64,000 nucleotides of DNA from Coenobita brevimanus (GCA_032717465.1 CM064671.1:53127998-53191997), one strand, 5' to 3'. Shown: positions 35,167 to 44,212, counted from the first letter of the stretch. Numbers and translations: made by a program. The notes: a model not told the origin generated them from the letters alone.

Positions 35167-36500
35167 AATACCTATTTATACTTCTTATATTAATGACATT
35201 TGTAAAGGACTGGTCTTTAATTCAAACAGGAATCTTAGCTGTATCATTTTTATTCGCCATTTTATATAATCACGACTTCTTCATATACAACTTAGGATTT
35301 AGATTACGTACAGACTACTTAAGCTACATTTTGATCCTACTAAGCATCTGAATCATGGCACTTATTGTTTTATCCAGAGTAAAAATTACATTCACCTCAA
35401 ATTTTCCCAGACTATTTTTATTAGTTAACTTAGCTCTATTAATTTTTCTAGTATTAACTTTTAGATCTATAAACTACCTGCTATTTTATATTACCTTTGA
35501 AGCTTCCCTAATCCCAACCCTAATTCTAATCTTAGGTTAAGGATACCAACCCGAACGAATTCAAGCAGGAGTTTATATATTGTTCTACACCCCATTTGCA
35601 TCCCTCCCGCTCCTAGCCTCCTTACTTTACATCTATAAAACAAACGGAACACTCACTATTGGAGGTCTTTATCAAAGAATTAACCTAAGAATCCTATCTC
35701 TTATTTGATTCGTCTCCTCTATTATAGCTTTCATTGTAAAACTACCTATATACTTATTCCACCTTTGACTACCTAAAGCACACGTTGAAGCTCCCGTAGC
35801 AGGATCAATAATTTTAGCTGGAATTTTACTAAAATTAGGAGGCTTCGGCTTAATCCAAATCTTACCCTTATTTACCGAAATAAACAAGAATCTAAGATGA
35901 CTATGAGTGAGGCTAAGAATCCTAGGGGGATTCTTTGTCAGTGTTATCTGTCTACGACAAGTAGACATAAAATCCCTCATCGCCTACTCTTCTATAGCTC
36001 ACATAAGATTAGTACTTTGTGGACTCCTAATCTTTGGATGATGAGGAATAAACGGTACTGTTGTTGTAATAGTAGGCCATGGTCTATGTTCTTCAGGGTT
36101 ATTCTGCCTTGCAAACATAGTGTACGAACGAACTGGAAGAAGAAGTCTTCTAATTAATAAAGGCTTATTAAACTTCATGCCAAGAATAGCACTATGGTGA
36201 TTCTTACTAAGAATCAGTAACATGGCCGCACCGCTTTCCATTAATTTATTAGGAGAGATCAATCTAATTATAAGAATCATTAGATGAAACAAACTAACTG
36301 CCCTAAGGATTAGGTTACTATCTTTTTTCCGAGCAGCTTACACCCTCTATCTATACTCACTTAGGCAACACGGCGTATTTTCCAGATCTCTCTATTCTTG
36401 TTGCTCAGGAAAAGTACGAGAATACTTAGTTTTAAGACTTCATTGAATTCCCCTAAACATCTTAATTCTAAAAAGAAACCTAATTATACCTAACCTCTAT
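35160..36500 (+). pseudogene. ND4: ND4 (NUMT) with one TAA in place of Trp
   Basis: NADH dehydrogenase subunit 4. From ATG 35160 it reads continuously in mitochondrial code, with landmark segments [32 protein letters not shown] and [11 protein letters not shown], and near the end LVLSLHWIPLNI. A single TAA at 35538-35540 stands in the [15 protein letters not shown] motif, where mitochondrial TGA (Trp) is expected; this is the only break noticed. The 3' end is cut by a SINE at 36501. Confidence 0.93.
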
Positions 36501-36842
36501 TTTTTTTTTTTTTTTTGTGACCGACTCTGGGCATAGGCTTTGTAGCCTGCTTTCAAGGCCCAGTAGTCCTCCTACGTACCATATACCTCTACATGTCACC
36601 ACTTCGGCGCTAACACCCACCGTCCCTACTGAATAAATGCCAGGGCTGTCTCATACAGGACTGGTGTATTGGTATTAGCGGGGTTATTTTTACGACATGT
36701 CGGCGGGTCTCCTGGTAGATCAGTAAAGTCTGATATTTTTGAAATTCAAATCCTTAAACTGTTCCCTGCCCCAGTGGGATTTGAATCCGGGTCCGTTAGG
36801 ACTGCAGGCCAACTCTCTACCGACTGAGCCACCGCCTCCCCC
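36501..36842 (-). mobile_element. tRNA-derived SINE inserted in the NUMT
   Basis: Read on the minus strand it starts GGGGGAGGCGGTGGCTCAGT. An A-box-like TGGCTCAGTCGG lies at 36820-36831 and a B-box-like GGATTCAAATCCC at 36776-36788, and it ends in poly(A) (a T run at 36501-36516). The flanks share TTATACC (36484-36490 and 36843-36849), possibly part of an imperfect target duplication. It lies between ND4 and tRNA-His, so it inserted after the mitochondrial DNA reached the nucleus. Confidence 0.88.
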
Positions 36843-36885
36843 TTATACCACTTTTATATATTTTAACTATATTACAACTTAGCTC

Positions 36886-36951
36886 GTTTGGGTAGTTTAT
36901 TACTAAAACGTTAGTTTGTGGAGCTAAAAAAATAAAAATCTTATCCTAAAC
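36886..36951 (+). tRNA. trnH: Mitochondrial tRNA-His (GUG), nuclear copy
   Basis: A 66-nt cloverleaf. The acceptor GTTTGGG pairs with CCTAAAC with one wobble, and the anticodon loop TTGTGGA sits within TTAGT...GCTAA. It lies between ND4 and ND5, the ancestral arthropod place. Confidence 0.9.
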
Positions 36952-36952
36952 C

Positions 36953-38732
36953 ATGATTTGAAAAATTTCAATACACCTAACAAGAATAGTTTTCTTAATA
37001 TTTTTCTCTCTAATCTCATTATTCATGTCTCTTCTATGCTTATTTGACAAAACATGCTATATTATTGAATGAAATCCTAAGAATCAACTCATCTTCTATC
37101 GTTGCAACATACATTTTCGACTGAATATCCTTAATATTCATAGGATTCGTTATATTCATTTCAGCAATAGTACTCTTTTATAGAGGAAGATACATAGAAG
37201 GGGACCCCAACCTAAACCGATTTATATACTTAGTTCTAGCTTTCGTCTTATCGATAATCTTCCTAATTATCAGCCCTAATTTAATTAGGATTCTTTTAGG
37301 GTGAGATGGCTTAGGATTGGTATCCTATGCACTAGTAATTTACTATCAAAACGAGAAATCCGCAAACGCCGGAATACTAACCGTTTTATCTAATCGAGTT
37401 GGAGATGTAGCAATTCTCTTAAGAATTGCCTTAATATTCATTGAAGGAGGCTGAAATTTCATTTTCCACGTATTTTACCTGGATGACAATTTCACGCTAT
37501 TAATAAAAAGACTTATCGTTATAGCAGCAATAACCAAAAGAGCTCAAATCCCATTCTCCGCCTGACTACCTGCTGCCATAGCCGCCCCAACACCAGAATC
37601 AGCACTAGTTCACTCCTCAACCCTTGTTACAGCCGGAGTCTACCTTCTCATCCGATTTAGACCCACACTATCCGAAACAATTTTACCAGCCCTACTACTA
37701 TTCAGCTCCCTAACAATATTTATATCAGGACTAGGGGCTAATTTTGAATATGACTTAAAAAAAATTATTGCCCTATCAACCCTTAGCCAACTCGGAGTAA
37801 TATTAAGAATCCTAGCCCTAGGGTTTAAAGACCTTGCATTCTTCCATCTTCTTACTCATGGTCTATTCAAAGCTCTTCTATTTATATGTGCCGGAGCCAT
37901 AATTCATAATGTAAAAGAGTACCAAGATATTCGACTGATAGGAAGATTAGTAACCTCTATGCCATTAACCTGTATATGCATAAACCTAGCAAACCTGCCA
38001 TTATGTGGAACTCCATTTCTAGCAGGATTCTACTCTAAAGATCTTATCCTAGAAATTGCTTTCATAAGATGAATCAATACTTTAATTTTATTCCTTTACA
38101 TCTTCGCAACCATATTAACAGTATGTTACACTTTCCGCTTAATTTTCTATTCTATAACCGGAGAATTTAACTTAGCCAGGTTCAGAAACATTGACGACTC
38201 ATCCTCTATTATAACTTCCCCCATACTAGCCCTTAGAAGAGGAGCCATCCTTAGGGGAGCATTACTATCTTGATTAATCTTTCCCGAATCCTATGTTATT
38301 TGCCTTTCTCCCCTTATAAAAAATCTAGTACTAACAATCAGAATCCTCGGAGGACTAATGGGCTACCTACTCAACATCATAAACGTAAACTTCAAGCTAA
38401 ACTCACTCAACTTTTACCCTCTAGTAGTATTTTCAGGCTCTATATGATTCCTCCCATTCCTCTCCACCTTTAACATATCCAAATCTAGCCTTAATTTAGG
38501 TCAAAACTACTCTAAAATAATCGATAAGGGATGATCCGAAATCAGAGGAGGTCAAGGACTCTTCCAAACATTAATAAACTCGTCTAAACTACATCAAATA
38601 ATTAGTGATAGGAACTTTAAATCCTTTATAAAAATTTTCCTTATTTTAACCCTTATACTTTCATTCTTTAATATTTACTTTTATAATTGTAGAATATCGC
38701 GTTGAAGTTGCGAAAGAGATGAATTCATCTAA
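36953..38732 (+). pseudogene. ND5: ND5 (NUMT) with one frameshift
   Basis: NADH dehydrogenase subunit 5. It starts ATG 36953. Around 37066-37080 the frame changes (the family's IIEWE block is followed by a 1- or 2-base loss). After that it stays open in mitochondrial code to the end, with LLGWDGLGLVSYALVIYYQN, WLPAAMAAPTPESALVHSST, LTHGLFKALLFMCAGAMIH and FYSKDLILE. The exact stop is uncertain; TAA 38730-38732 is the first in-frame one, but the true end may be an incomplete codon earlier. Confidence 0.92.
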
Positions 38733-38741
38733 AAGTGCTTA

Positions 38742-38806
38742 GCTTCTAAAAAAATATTTTAACTATACAGCGAAAATGTATCGTGTTATACTTACACCAA
38801 AGAAGC
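38742..38806 (-). tRNA. trnE: Mitochondrial tRNA-Glu (UUC), nuclear copy
   Basis: A 65-nt cloverleaf on the minus strand. The acceptor GCTTCT pairs with AGAAGC. The D arm is GTGT...ACAC, and the anticodon arm ATACA-TTTTCGC-TGTAT has anticodon TTC. Confidence 0.8.
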
Positions 38807-38815
38807 TCTTCTCTT

Positions 38816-38876
38816 GATAGGAAGGTAACTTCAATTCAATCATTAACAGTGATTAGCCTCTCCTTTGGCTTCTATC
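38816..38876 (-). tRNA. trnN: Mitochondrial tRNA-Asn (GUU), nuclear copy
   Basis: On the minus strand the acceptor GATAGAA pairs with TCCTATC with one mismatch. The D arm is AGCC...GGCT, and the anticodon arm AATCA-CTGTTAA-TGATT has anticodon GTT. Confidence 0.85.
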
Positions 38877-38950
38877 AAAATTATAGACTACATAGTTAAA
38901 GCTTAGGCTGAAACTAAGTGCAAAACTTCGCTTTCTATTCTACTTACTTA
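38877..38950. other. Probable further mitochondrial tRNA, identity unclear
   Basis: A 5-bp arm CTTAG...CTAAG encloses a 7-base loop. Read on the minus strand the loop is TTTCAGC (anticodon TCA, Trp). The acceptor stem could not be closed convincingly, so no tRNA is called. Confidence 0.35.
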
Positions 38951-38953
38951 CTT

Positions 38954-39153
38954 TTATCCCCCTCATCAATAATTAACAATATAAAGAAACAATCAAACTA
39001 CATCAACAAAATGCCAATAACATGCATCAGCCTCAAAACCAAAATGATGAGTTGGAGAAAAATGACACATATAAAGACGATACAAACATACCATCAAAAA
39101 AGTGGTACCAATAATTACATGTAAACCATGGAAACCTGTAGCAACAAAAAAAC
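38954..39153 (-). pseudogene. COX3: COX3 3' fragment (NUMT)
   Basis: The C-terminal part of cytochrome c oxidase subunit III on the minus strand: [40 protein letters not shown], ending NYWWGG and TAA at 38954-38956. All are highly conserved blocks. It breaks off near 39153, the right edge of the mitochondrial insertion. Confidence 0.92.
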
Positions 39154-40116
39154 AAAACATTATGCCTTAATTACAGATAACCCTGACAGTGGGATCACAT
39201 TTTATGGTATCAAACGGAATGATAACACTGAACAGAAGTTCTGTGTTTACAGACCTATGTCGGACCTATATCATGACGATGTGAAATTCGCCATCAAGGT
39301 CTTGAACAGAGAGATATCCAATGACTTAATGAGGGGGATGAGAGATAACTACCTAAAATACTTCGATGAGGAGGGGCTCTTTGAATAATCTCCGCGTTTT
39401 GACAGAGTTACTGTGTACTGGAAAGAGGGAATATGTTATCCACAAGATATATATTGCACTATTAAACTATTAAACTGAAGTTGGGGTACGGATTGGCAAA
39501 GTTCCTAGGCATTGAACAAGGTGAAACATTGACAGTATACAAGCCCTTTGACTGAGAAGTACTGTCTGCAACAGTCTGTACACCTGAGGCCTCAACAGCG
39601 GCACCTACAACAACAACAACAGTATGGAGGAGATCGGAAGAGGGGGACGGGGCTGCACCGGAGGAACCAGTGGCACTGGCGGCAGATGTGGCACCGTCAC
39701 CGGCAGTGGAGGCAGCACCAGCAGCGGTGATTCAATGCACCCGAAGAAGCCTTCCCTCAGAGGGGGATCTCGGGCGTAAGCCTCAGTATGCACCTGCCTC
39801 GCCACTAAGACGAAATTTTGCTACTGCAGTGTATGTGTATACATATATTATTGAAAGAAGTAATTTGGCAATCAGTTTTAAATATGTTCGATATCTTTGC
39901 CCTACCATCCTCCACAGCGAATAATGATACTGCAGTCATTTACAAGAGTGTCTCCTCTCATCACACTGAATCCATAGCCATAAAATTAAGAGATGAAAAT
40001 GAAGAGCCCGTTTACTTCCAAAGAGACCAGAGCATCACATGCGTCTTGCATTTTAGATCCAAATAAATACCATTACTTCTGAGATATTTCATCAGTTACG
40101 CCCCACCGCCCTCAGA

Positions 40117-40365
40117 ATGAAGGTGCCGTTGCACCAACCCAGTGAGGAAGATTTCCTAAAATTATTTGCCAAGCCTCCAACTGGGTGCTCACTGGCCAAA
40201 CCCTCTCCACGAGGAAAGGGGATATTAGGACTACTGGCAGGGCTGGCTAAAAAAGCCGCCCCTTTTGTCATTGACAACGCTCTCCTCTCTGTGTTAAAAC
40301 TCATTCAGAATGTAGCGGATGATGTTTTAGCTGGCAAAAATTTCACGTCTTTGTTAAAGCAATGA
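40117..40365 (+). CDS. Small basic/amphipathic protein (pX-like candidate) of the Polinton-like element
   Basis: An 82-codon frame directly after the penton-like gene. Its middle (SPRGKGILGLLAGLAKKAAP then FVIDNALLSVLKLIQNVADD) is a Lys/Gly-rich amphipathic stretch. The frame stops at 40363 but similar sequence continues (RAVQEVRDKVMSGGG). Small cationic amphipathic proteins of this kind (pX/pVI-like) occur beside capsid genes in adintoviruses and Polintons. The assignment rests on position and composition only. Confidence 0.4.
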   Translation: MKVPLHQPSEEDFLKLFAKPPTGCSLAKPSPRGKGILGLLAGLAKKAAPFVIDNALLSVLKLIQNVADDVLAGKNFTSLLKQ

Positions 40366-40465
40366 GGGATCAGAGCAGTACAGGAAGTGCGAGATAAAGT
40401 CATGTCAGGAGGGGGGGTAAGAGGAAAAAAAAAGGGGTGAAACGGAATCCTCCTCCTAACTGAAA

Positions 40466-40570
40466 GAGGGTGAAAAGAACACGAAGGAAAACAAAACAGT
40501 CTCAGAGAAGAAATGCAAAGAAGAGGAAATATGTAAGAGGCTACGCCCTCATGTATTCGATGTTGTATAA
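40466..40570 (+). CDS. Arg/Lys-rich peptide frame, core-like candidate
   Basis: A frame near 40470 reads MKRTRRKTKQSQRRNAKKRK. It is strongly basic, like viral core or tail peptides, and lies between the pX-like and capsid-like frames. Low certainty, since the sequence is purine-rich. Confidence 0.3.
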   Translation, partial: EGEKNTKENKTVSEKKCKEEEICKRLRPHVFDVV

Positions 40571-40616
40571 GCTTCTGCATGCAAAAAAGCATCTCAGTTT
40601 ACCCACCGGTTGCATC

Positions 40617-41322
40617 ATGGCAAGTTACCCACAGTGGGGGGAGCACTTCCTTGACTCACATTATTTATCCATTATGGTTGGTAGCTTTCCTCATGTTGAC
40701 CGGCACTGTCAGGTTGAATCCAGTATTTCTAATAAATATATTACTGATGTATTTTTGCTCAACATACCACCAACTGGTGGAAAACTGACCGACCCTTGTT
40801 TGGCGTAAAGTATACCACCCAGTCTTGATTTTAGTGATATTCAAGCTTACTCATTGAGCTCTCTCTCTCTCGATAATGAAGGAAGACGGAACCTGGCTGT
40901 AGACGAGAGTGAACACGTCATGTTTGCCAACAGGATTGCTAATACAGTATTTAGAGCAGTGCAGATTTTCTTGGGGGTACAGGAGTCGAAAATCAACCAT
41001 ATCATGCTATCAAAAGCTACATTACACTTCTTACGACAATGACCCACGGAAAGGCCAAGAGTTTGGCCAGGGTGGTTTCCACGCAGATGGTCTGGTTTTC
41101 TTCCAAAAATAAGCTTTGCCAAGACAATCAATTTGCGGAGGCAAGTGCGTGAAAAAAAGCTATCTTGGCTCAGATCAGAGAGAGGGGCCTGCACGTCATG
41201 TTCCCGTTATTGGTCGATGTTTCCTCTTTCAAAACCTATGTACCAGTAACCTGGACATGACGCTCAGATTAGAATTGGCCAACAGGAAATTTGTACTGGA
41301 GTCACCCAAGACAAACGCTAAA
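40617..41322 (+). pseudogene. Polinton major-capsid-like (double jelly-roll) protein fragment
   Basis: From about 40617 (MASYPQWGEHFLDSHYLSIM) the frames carry NLAVDESEHVMFANRIANTV and FRAVQIFLGVQESKINHIML (40900-41010). After a frame change they read QGGFHADGLVFFQK, then near 41195-41322 LHVMFPLLVDVSSFKTYVP, LDMTLRLELANRKFVLESP and KTNAKF. The succession (N-N-x-x-F-x-x-V-x-I-x-L-G block, Gly-Phe-x-x-D block, LH-x-x-x-F-P, D-x-x-L-R-L-x-L) follows the N-terminal half of Polinton hexon-like capsid proteins. At 41323 it is cut by the 3' end of a minus-strand LINE. No continuation was found on the other side. Confidence 0.6.
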
Positions 41323-42427
41323 TTTCATCATCATCATCCATACATCCTTTCCCATCCAAGGGCAGGGTTAGGAGTAGCAATTTCCTGACAGCCCAAATTT
41401 GCCCAATCCAATGGGCCATGCTTCCATTCACTCATCATTCAAGCCCACGGAATCCCGGCTGTATCGGATATGCCAAAAACATTCACTACGTTCTGTTACT
41501 TCACATAAATGTATTAGATTGAGTTAATCCAGACACTGCCACGTTAAAAAGGGATGCCAAATCCCTAACCATGCACTTCTCCTCACAACATTCATCCAGC
41601 CAGCTCGATCTCGTCAGTTCCTTAGCCTCACCGACTTCCAAACCTCTCTTCCTCACATATTCATCCACCATATCTCTCCACCTTCTCCTTGGCCTACCAT
41701 GCCTACTCCCTCCTTCAAATTTGCTCAGGTATACCTTTTTGACCACGTATTGTTATCCGTTCTCTCCATATGACCATACCATCTCAGTACAGTGTCTTCA
41801 GTTCTGGTGTTCACCGACTTTATCACTCCACATCTTTCACGACTCACATTAGTTCGTATCCTATCTACCCTCTGTACCCCACATACATTCCTCAGCAGTC
41901 CCATCTCCACTGCTGTTGCTCTTGACTTTTCATTTTCATGCCACACCATAGTCTCATATCCATAAGTTAAAGTTGGCACCAACACTCCCTCATGCAAGCC
42001 TCGTGCACATGCAACACACAAGTCTCTGTTTCTTATCAAGGCCTTCATTGCACCAGCTACTTTTCTTCCTTGTGTCACTCTACTTTCAACTTCTTTTGTA
42101 TAATTATTTTCCTCTCTTTTCTATCACGGTTCCCAGGCATTTGAACTCTCTCACCAATTCCAGTTTGTCTCCATTCACTGTAACATCACACTGGGAATCC
42201 CCTTCTCTCCCAATAACCATCACTTTATTCTACATTTACTCTCTAGGCACGACGTTCACAGACATCAGCAAAACTCTGCACTAGCCTACCAAGTTCTTGT
42301 CAGGTACTTGCAAGCAATACTGCATGATCAGCATACAACAAAGTTGACATATTCCATCCAACACCATTCATTACCAACGCTATCCCTCTCTCCATTGCTC
42401 GTGTTTTTACTTCTCTCATCACCCCAT

Positions 42428-42430
<3 letters not shown>
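41323..42430 (-). mobile_element. 5'-truncated RTE-like LINE (family 1)
   Basis: A minus-strand copy of the LINE at 7846-11183, inserted in the capsid-like gene. It keeps the stretch from DGVMREVKTRAMERGIALVM (about 42425-42365) through YADHAV at about 42325, where the second catalytic Asp of YADD is His. It continues through KVAGAMKALIRNRDL, VWHENEKSRATAVEMGLLRN and RWYGHMER to the GRPRRRWRDMVDEY tail near 41640-41700. Its 3' UTR ends in a GATGAT-type repeat at 41323-41335. The 5' edge is a (TA)n array that grew out of the LINE's own TATATATGGATGGG sequence. Confidence 0.88.

Positions 42431-42482
<52 letters not shown>
42430..42482. repeat. (TA)n microsatellite
   Basis: About 50 bp of TA dinucleotides between the LINE and the Penelope-like element. 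Confidence 0.95.
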
Positions 42483-42484
<2 letters not shown>

Positions 42485-43392
42485 CCGCAATAGATCTTCC
42501 TCTTGGGAACCTTAGTCTTGTCAGGAAAAGTAGTACCAACGTTGTGATGTACAGCATCTTTATTATTAATCCAAACGTTTCGGAGACACAATCTCCATCA
42601 TCAGTGGATTTAAAAGTTTAAAAGACAACACTCATCGATCAATGTCAGGAGAAATAAAAAACCTGTGTACAAAACATAGACTTGCATAAAAAAGAAAAAA
42701 AGAAAAAAGAGGGCAGCAATATAAAATGGGGTAAAGCATAAAAGTACCATGTTTAATCCTTGCAAAATCTGAAGATCAAGACAAAGGCTAACTATGCTAA
42801 ACATATATATTAAAAAATATATATTAAAAAATGAAATAAAAGGAGTAGGAGTTGACCTGTTAAAAGTTATTACTGAGTGAATAGTTGGGTAGCGCTAGTC
42901 GAGTTATTGAGACTGGGTCGCATTCTATCAATCAGGATGGATTCGGCAGTGATGAGGTCAGAGTAAGACTGACATGAAGTTAGTATCCGAAAATCTGCAG
43001 AAGAGAAAGGGTGATCAGAAAGGTGAGAGTGCTTTCTGATAGAAAAATAAGAGGGTTTAGAGAGGAACCTTCCAGTCCTAGTGGATTTACCTTGGTGCTC
43101 AAGAATTCGGTGGAGCAGCCAACGTGAGGTCGACCCCACCTATCTAGCAGGACAGCTAAAACATGAAAATAAATAAACCATATTCGACCGGAGGTTAGTA
43201 TGAAGACAAGATGAATGCTTAAGAAAGCTACCTATAGTACTCTTGTTTGTTAAGATTATCTTAAAATTAATTTGTGAATAACAATCACGGAGAAGTTTGT
43301 TTAGTGTTTTCCTAATTTCGTAACTTAATGAAACGTTTGGATTAATAATAAAGATGCTGTACATCACAACGTTGGTACTACTTTTCCTGACA

Positions 43393-43400
<8 letters not shown>
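42483..43400 (-). mobile_element. Penelope-like element, 3' part with GIY-YIG domain and inverted terminal copy
   Basis: On the minus strand, the frames 43367-43140 and 43139-42870 encode the end of a Penelope-like polyprotein. SYEIRKTLNKLLRDCYSQIN is followed by the GIY-YIG endonuclease start NMVYLFSCFSCPAR, a TAG, and VGSTSRWLLHRILEHQGKS then FSIRKHS. The TAG (minus-strand codon at 43140-43142) replaces the Tyr of the YxG motif. The 3' UTR and terminal repeat run to 42483. About 70 bp of this terminal repeat (42516-42581) reappear inverted at 43331-43400, giving the flanking inverted arrangement known for Penelope elements. The reverse transcriptase part is missing. Both ends abut (TA)n arrays. 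Confidence 0.88.
42566..42611 (-). ncRNA. Hammerhead ribozyme motif in Penelope terminal repeat
   Basis: Read on the minus strand: stem I AATCCA, core CTGATGA (42598-42604), stem II GGAGA-loop-TCTCC, core GAAA (42578-42581), a minimal self-complementary stem III ACGT, cleavage-site T, and stem I return TGGATT. All conserved core residues are present. Penelope-like elements are known to carry such minimal type I hammerheads in their terminal repeats, thought to act as dimers because of the very short stem III. The inverted partial copy at 43331 begins within GAAAC and lacks CTGATGA, so it cannot fold. Confidence 0.85.

Positions 43401-43444
<44 letters not shown>
43397..43444. repeat. (TA)n microsatellite
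   Basis: TA dinucleotides directly following the inverted terminal copy of the Penelope-like element. Confidence 0.95.
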
Positions 43445-43446
<2 letters not shown>

Positions 43447-44212
43447 CTTCAGGCTCACTCACTTCGGCAGGAGCATACTCCGCAAAATGAGAGATCAAGT
43501 CTAACCTGAAATTTCACTTGAACAGCATTATATTTCTATCAGCTGGTATATCCTTATCAACAGAACAGACAAAAATAGGAGACATCGCCACAGTAACATC
43601 CCTAAGATGAGTACCAATAACACAGACAGACCTGTATTATTTGTAGCCATCACTAATGAAATCACCACTTATGAAATGGCTGGGTCGCCTAACTTCAGAG
43701 TACAGTTATCCTGACCCGCAGGTCCCCTACTGTAGCTTTTGTGGCAACAAGAGTAGTTTATAACCCTCGAGATGCCTAGAATTTACTAAGCCCATAGCTG
43801 AAGTGCCTTGAAAAGGTAAAACCTCACGTGTGAATCTGTTGGCTCATGTGTCCTTTGCAGCACTAGAACGGCTTTTAAAAACAGGATAATGTTAAGGTGT
43901 CTCATCCCACTTCCATCCAGCTGTTACTTCCCGAAGGCTTTATTCAACACCCAGCATGATATGTGCCAACCTGACAGCGTAGAAAGAGTCCCGCCCTAAC
44001 AGGATTTTAGGAGGGACCCCTCAACATGCCTGGATAATTCAGCTAAGGCCAGCTTATCCCATTCCTGTTGATATGCCCCACTCTCCCAAGTCAGGGAGGG
44101 GCTGCACATTTTTTGTTCTCTTTTAATATATATAACAAAGAATCATAATCGCCCAACGCTGTAACTTCGTTTCAGGTTTAATATATCTAACTTTCTAACT
44201 ATCTATCCATCT
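43445..44212. other. Unassigned sequence
   Basis: No domain recognised on either strand. Checked for a continuation of the capsid-like gene and none was found. Confidence 0.4.

Larger units (their letters stand above)
34645..39153. other. Nuclear mitochondrial insertion (NUMT), ~4.5 kb
   Basis: Contiguous mitochondrial sequence containing (plus-strand view) ND6 part (-), tRNA-Thr (-), ND4L (+), ND4 (+), a later SINE, tRNA-His (+), ND5 (+), tRNA-Glu (-), tRNA-Asn (-) and the COX3 3' part (-). Reading frames hold only with the invertebrate mitochondrial code. It is not a misassembled mitochondrial genome: it is bounded on both sides by the split penton-like gene, carries a tRNA-SINE, and ND4 and ND5 each have one disabling change. 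Boundaries are accurate to about 20-40 bp. Confidence 0.93.
34503..40066 (+). pseudogene. Penton-like (minor capsid) protein, split by a mitochondrial insertion
   Basis: The left piece (34503-about 34620) starts MKRSDTYVFLRSYGDWDIPS. After a stop and frame change it reads FENRLFPFLHFDLTREHEV. About 4.5 kb of mitochondrial DNA follows. The right piece starts near 39154: [52 protein letters not shown], then a Pro/Ala-rich stretch, VYVYTYIIERSNLA, and a final block ESIAIKLRDENEEPVYF ending in LHFRSK at 40066. The order (N-terminal strand block, LA-LG block, a VY-YII block, and a terminal acidic-Gly/Phe then LHFR block) is that of the penton-like minor capsid protein of Polintons and adintoviruses. 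Several stops and frameshifts are present in both pieces. Confidence 0.6.

Noticed and set aside
35672..36292. Minus-strand frames opposite ND4
   Set aside because: They are antisense to clearly mitochondrial ND4; standard-code frames in this segment have no meaning.
38690..38741. tRNA-Phe after ND5
   Set aside because: Expected by gene order, but no cloverleaf with anticodon GAA could be folded in this stretch.
39548..39730. Gln/Arg-rich open frame as a separate gene
   Set aside because: It overlaps the Pro/Ala-rich part of the penton-like gene in another frame and arises from CAA/CAG-rich sequence.
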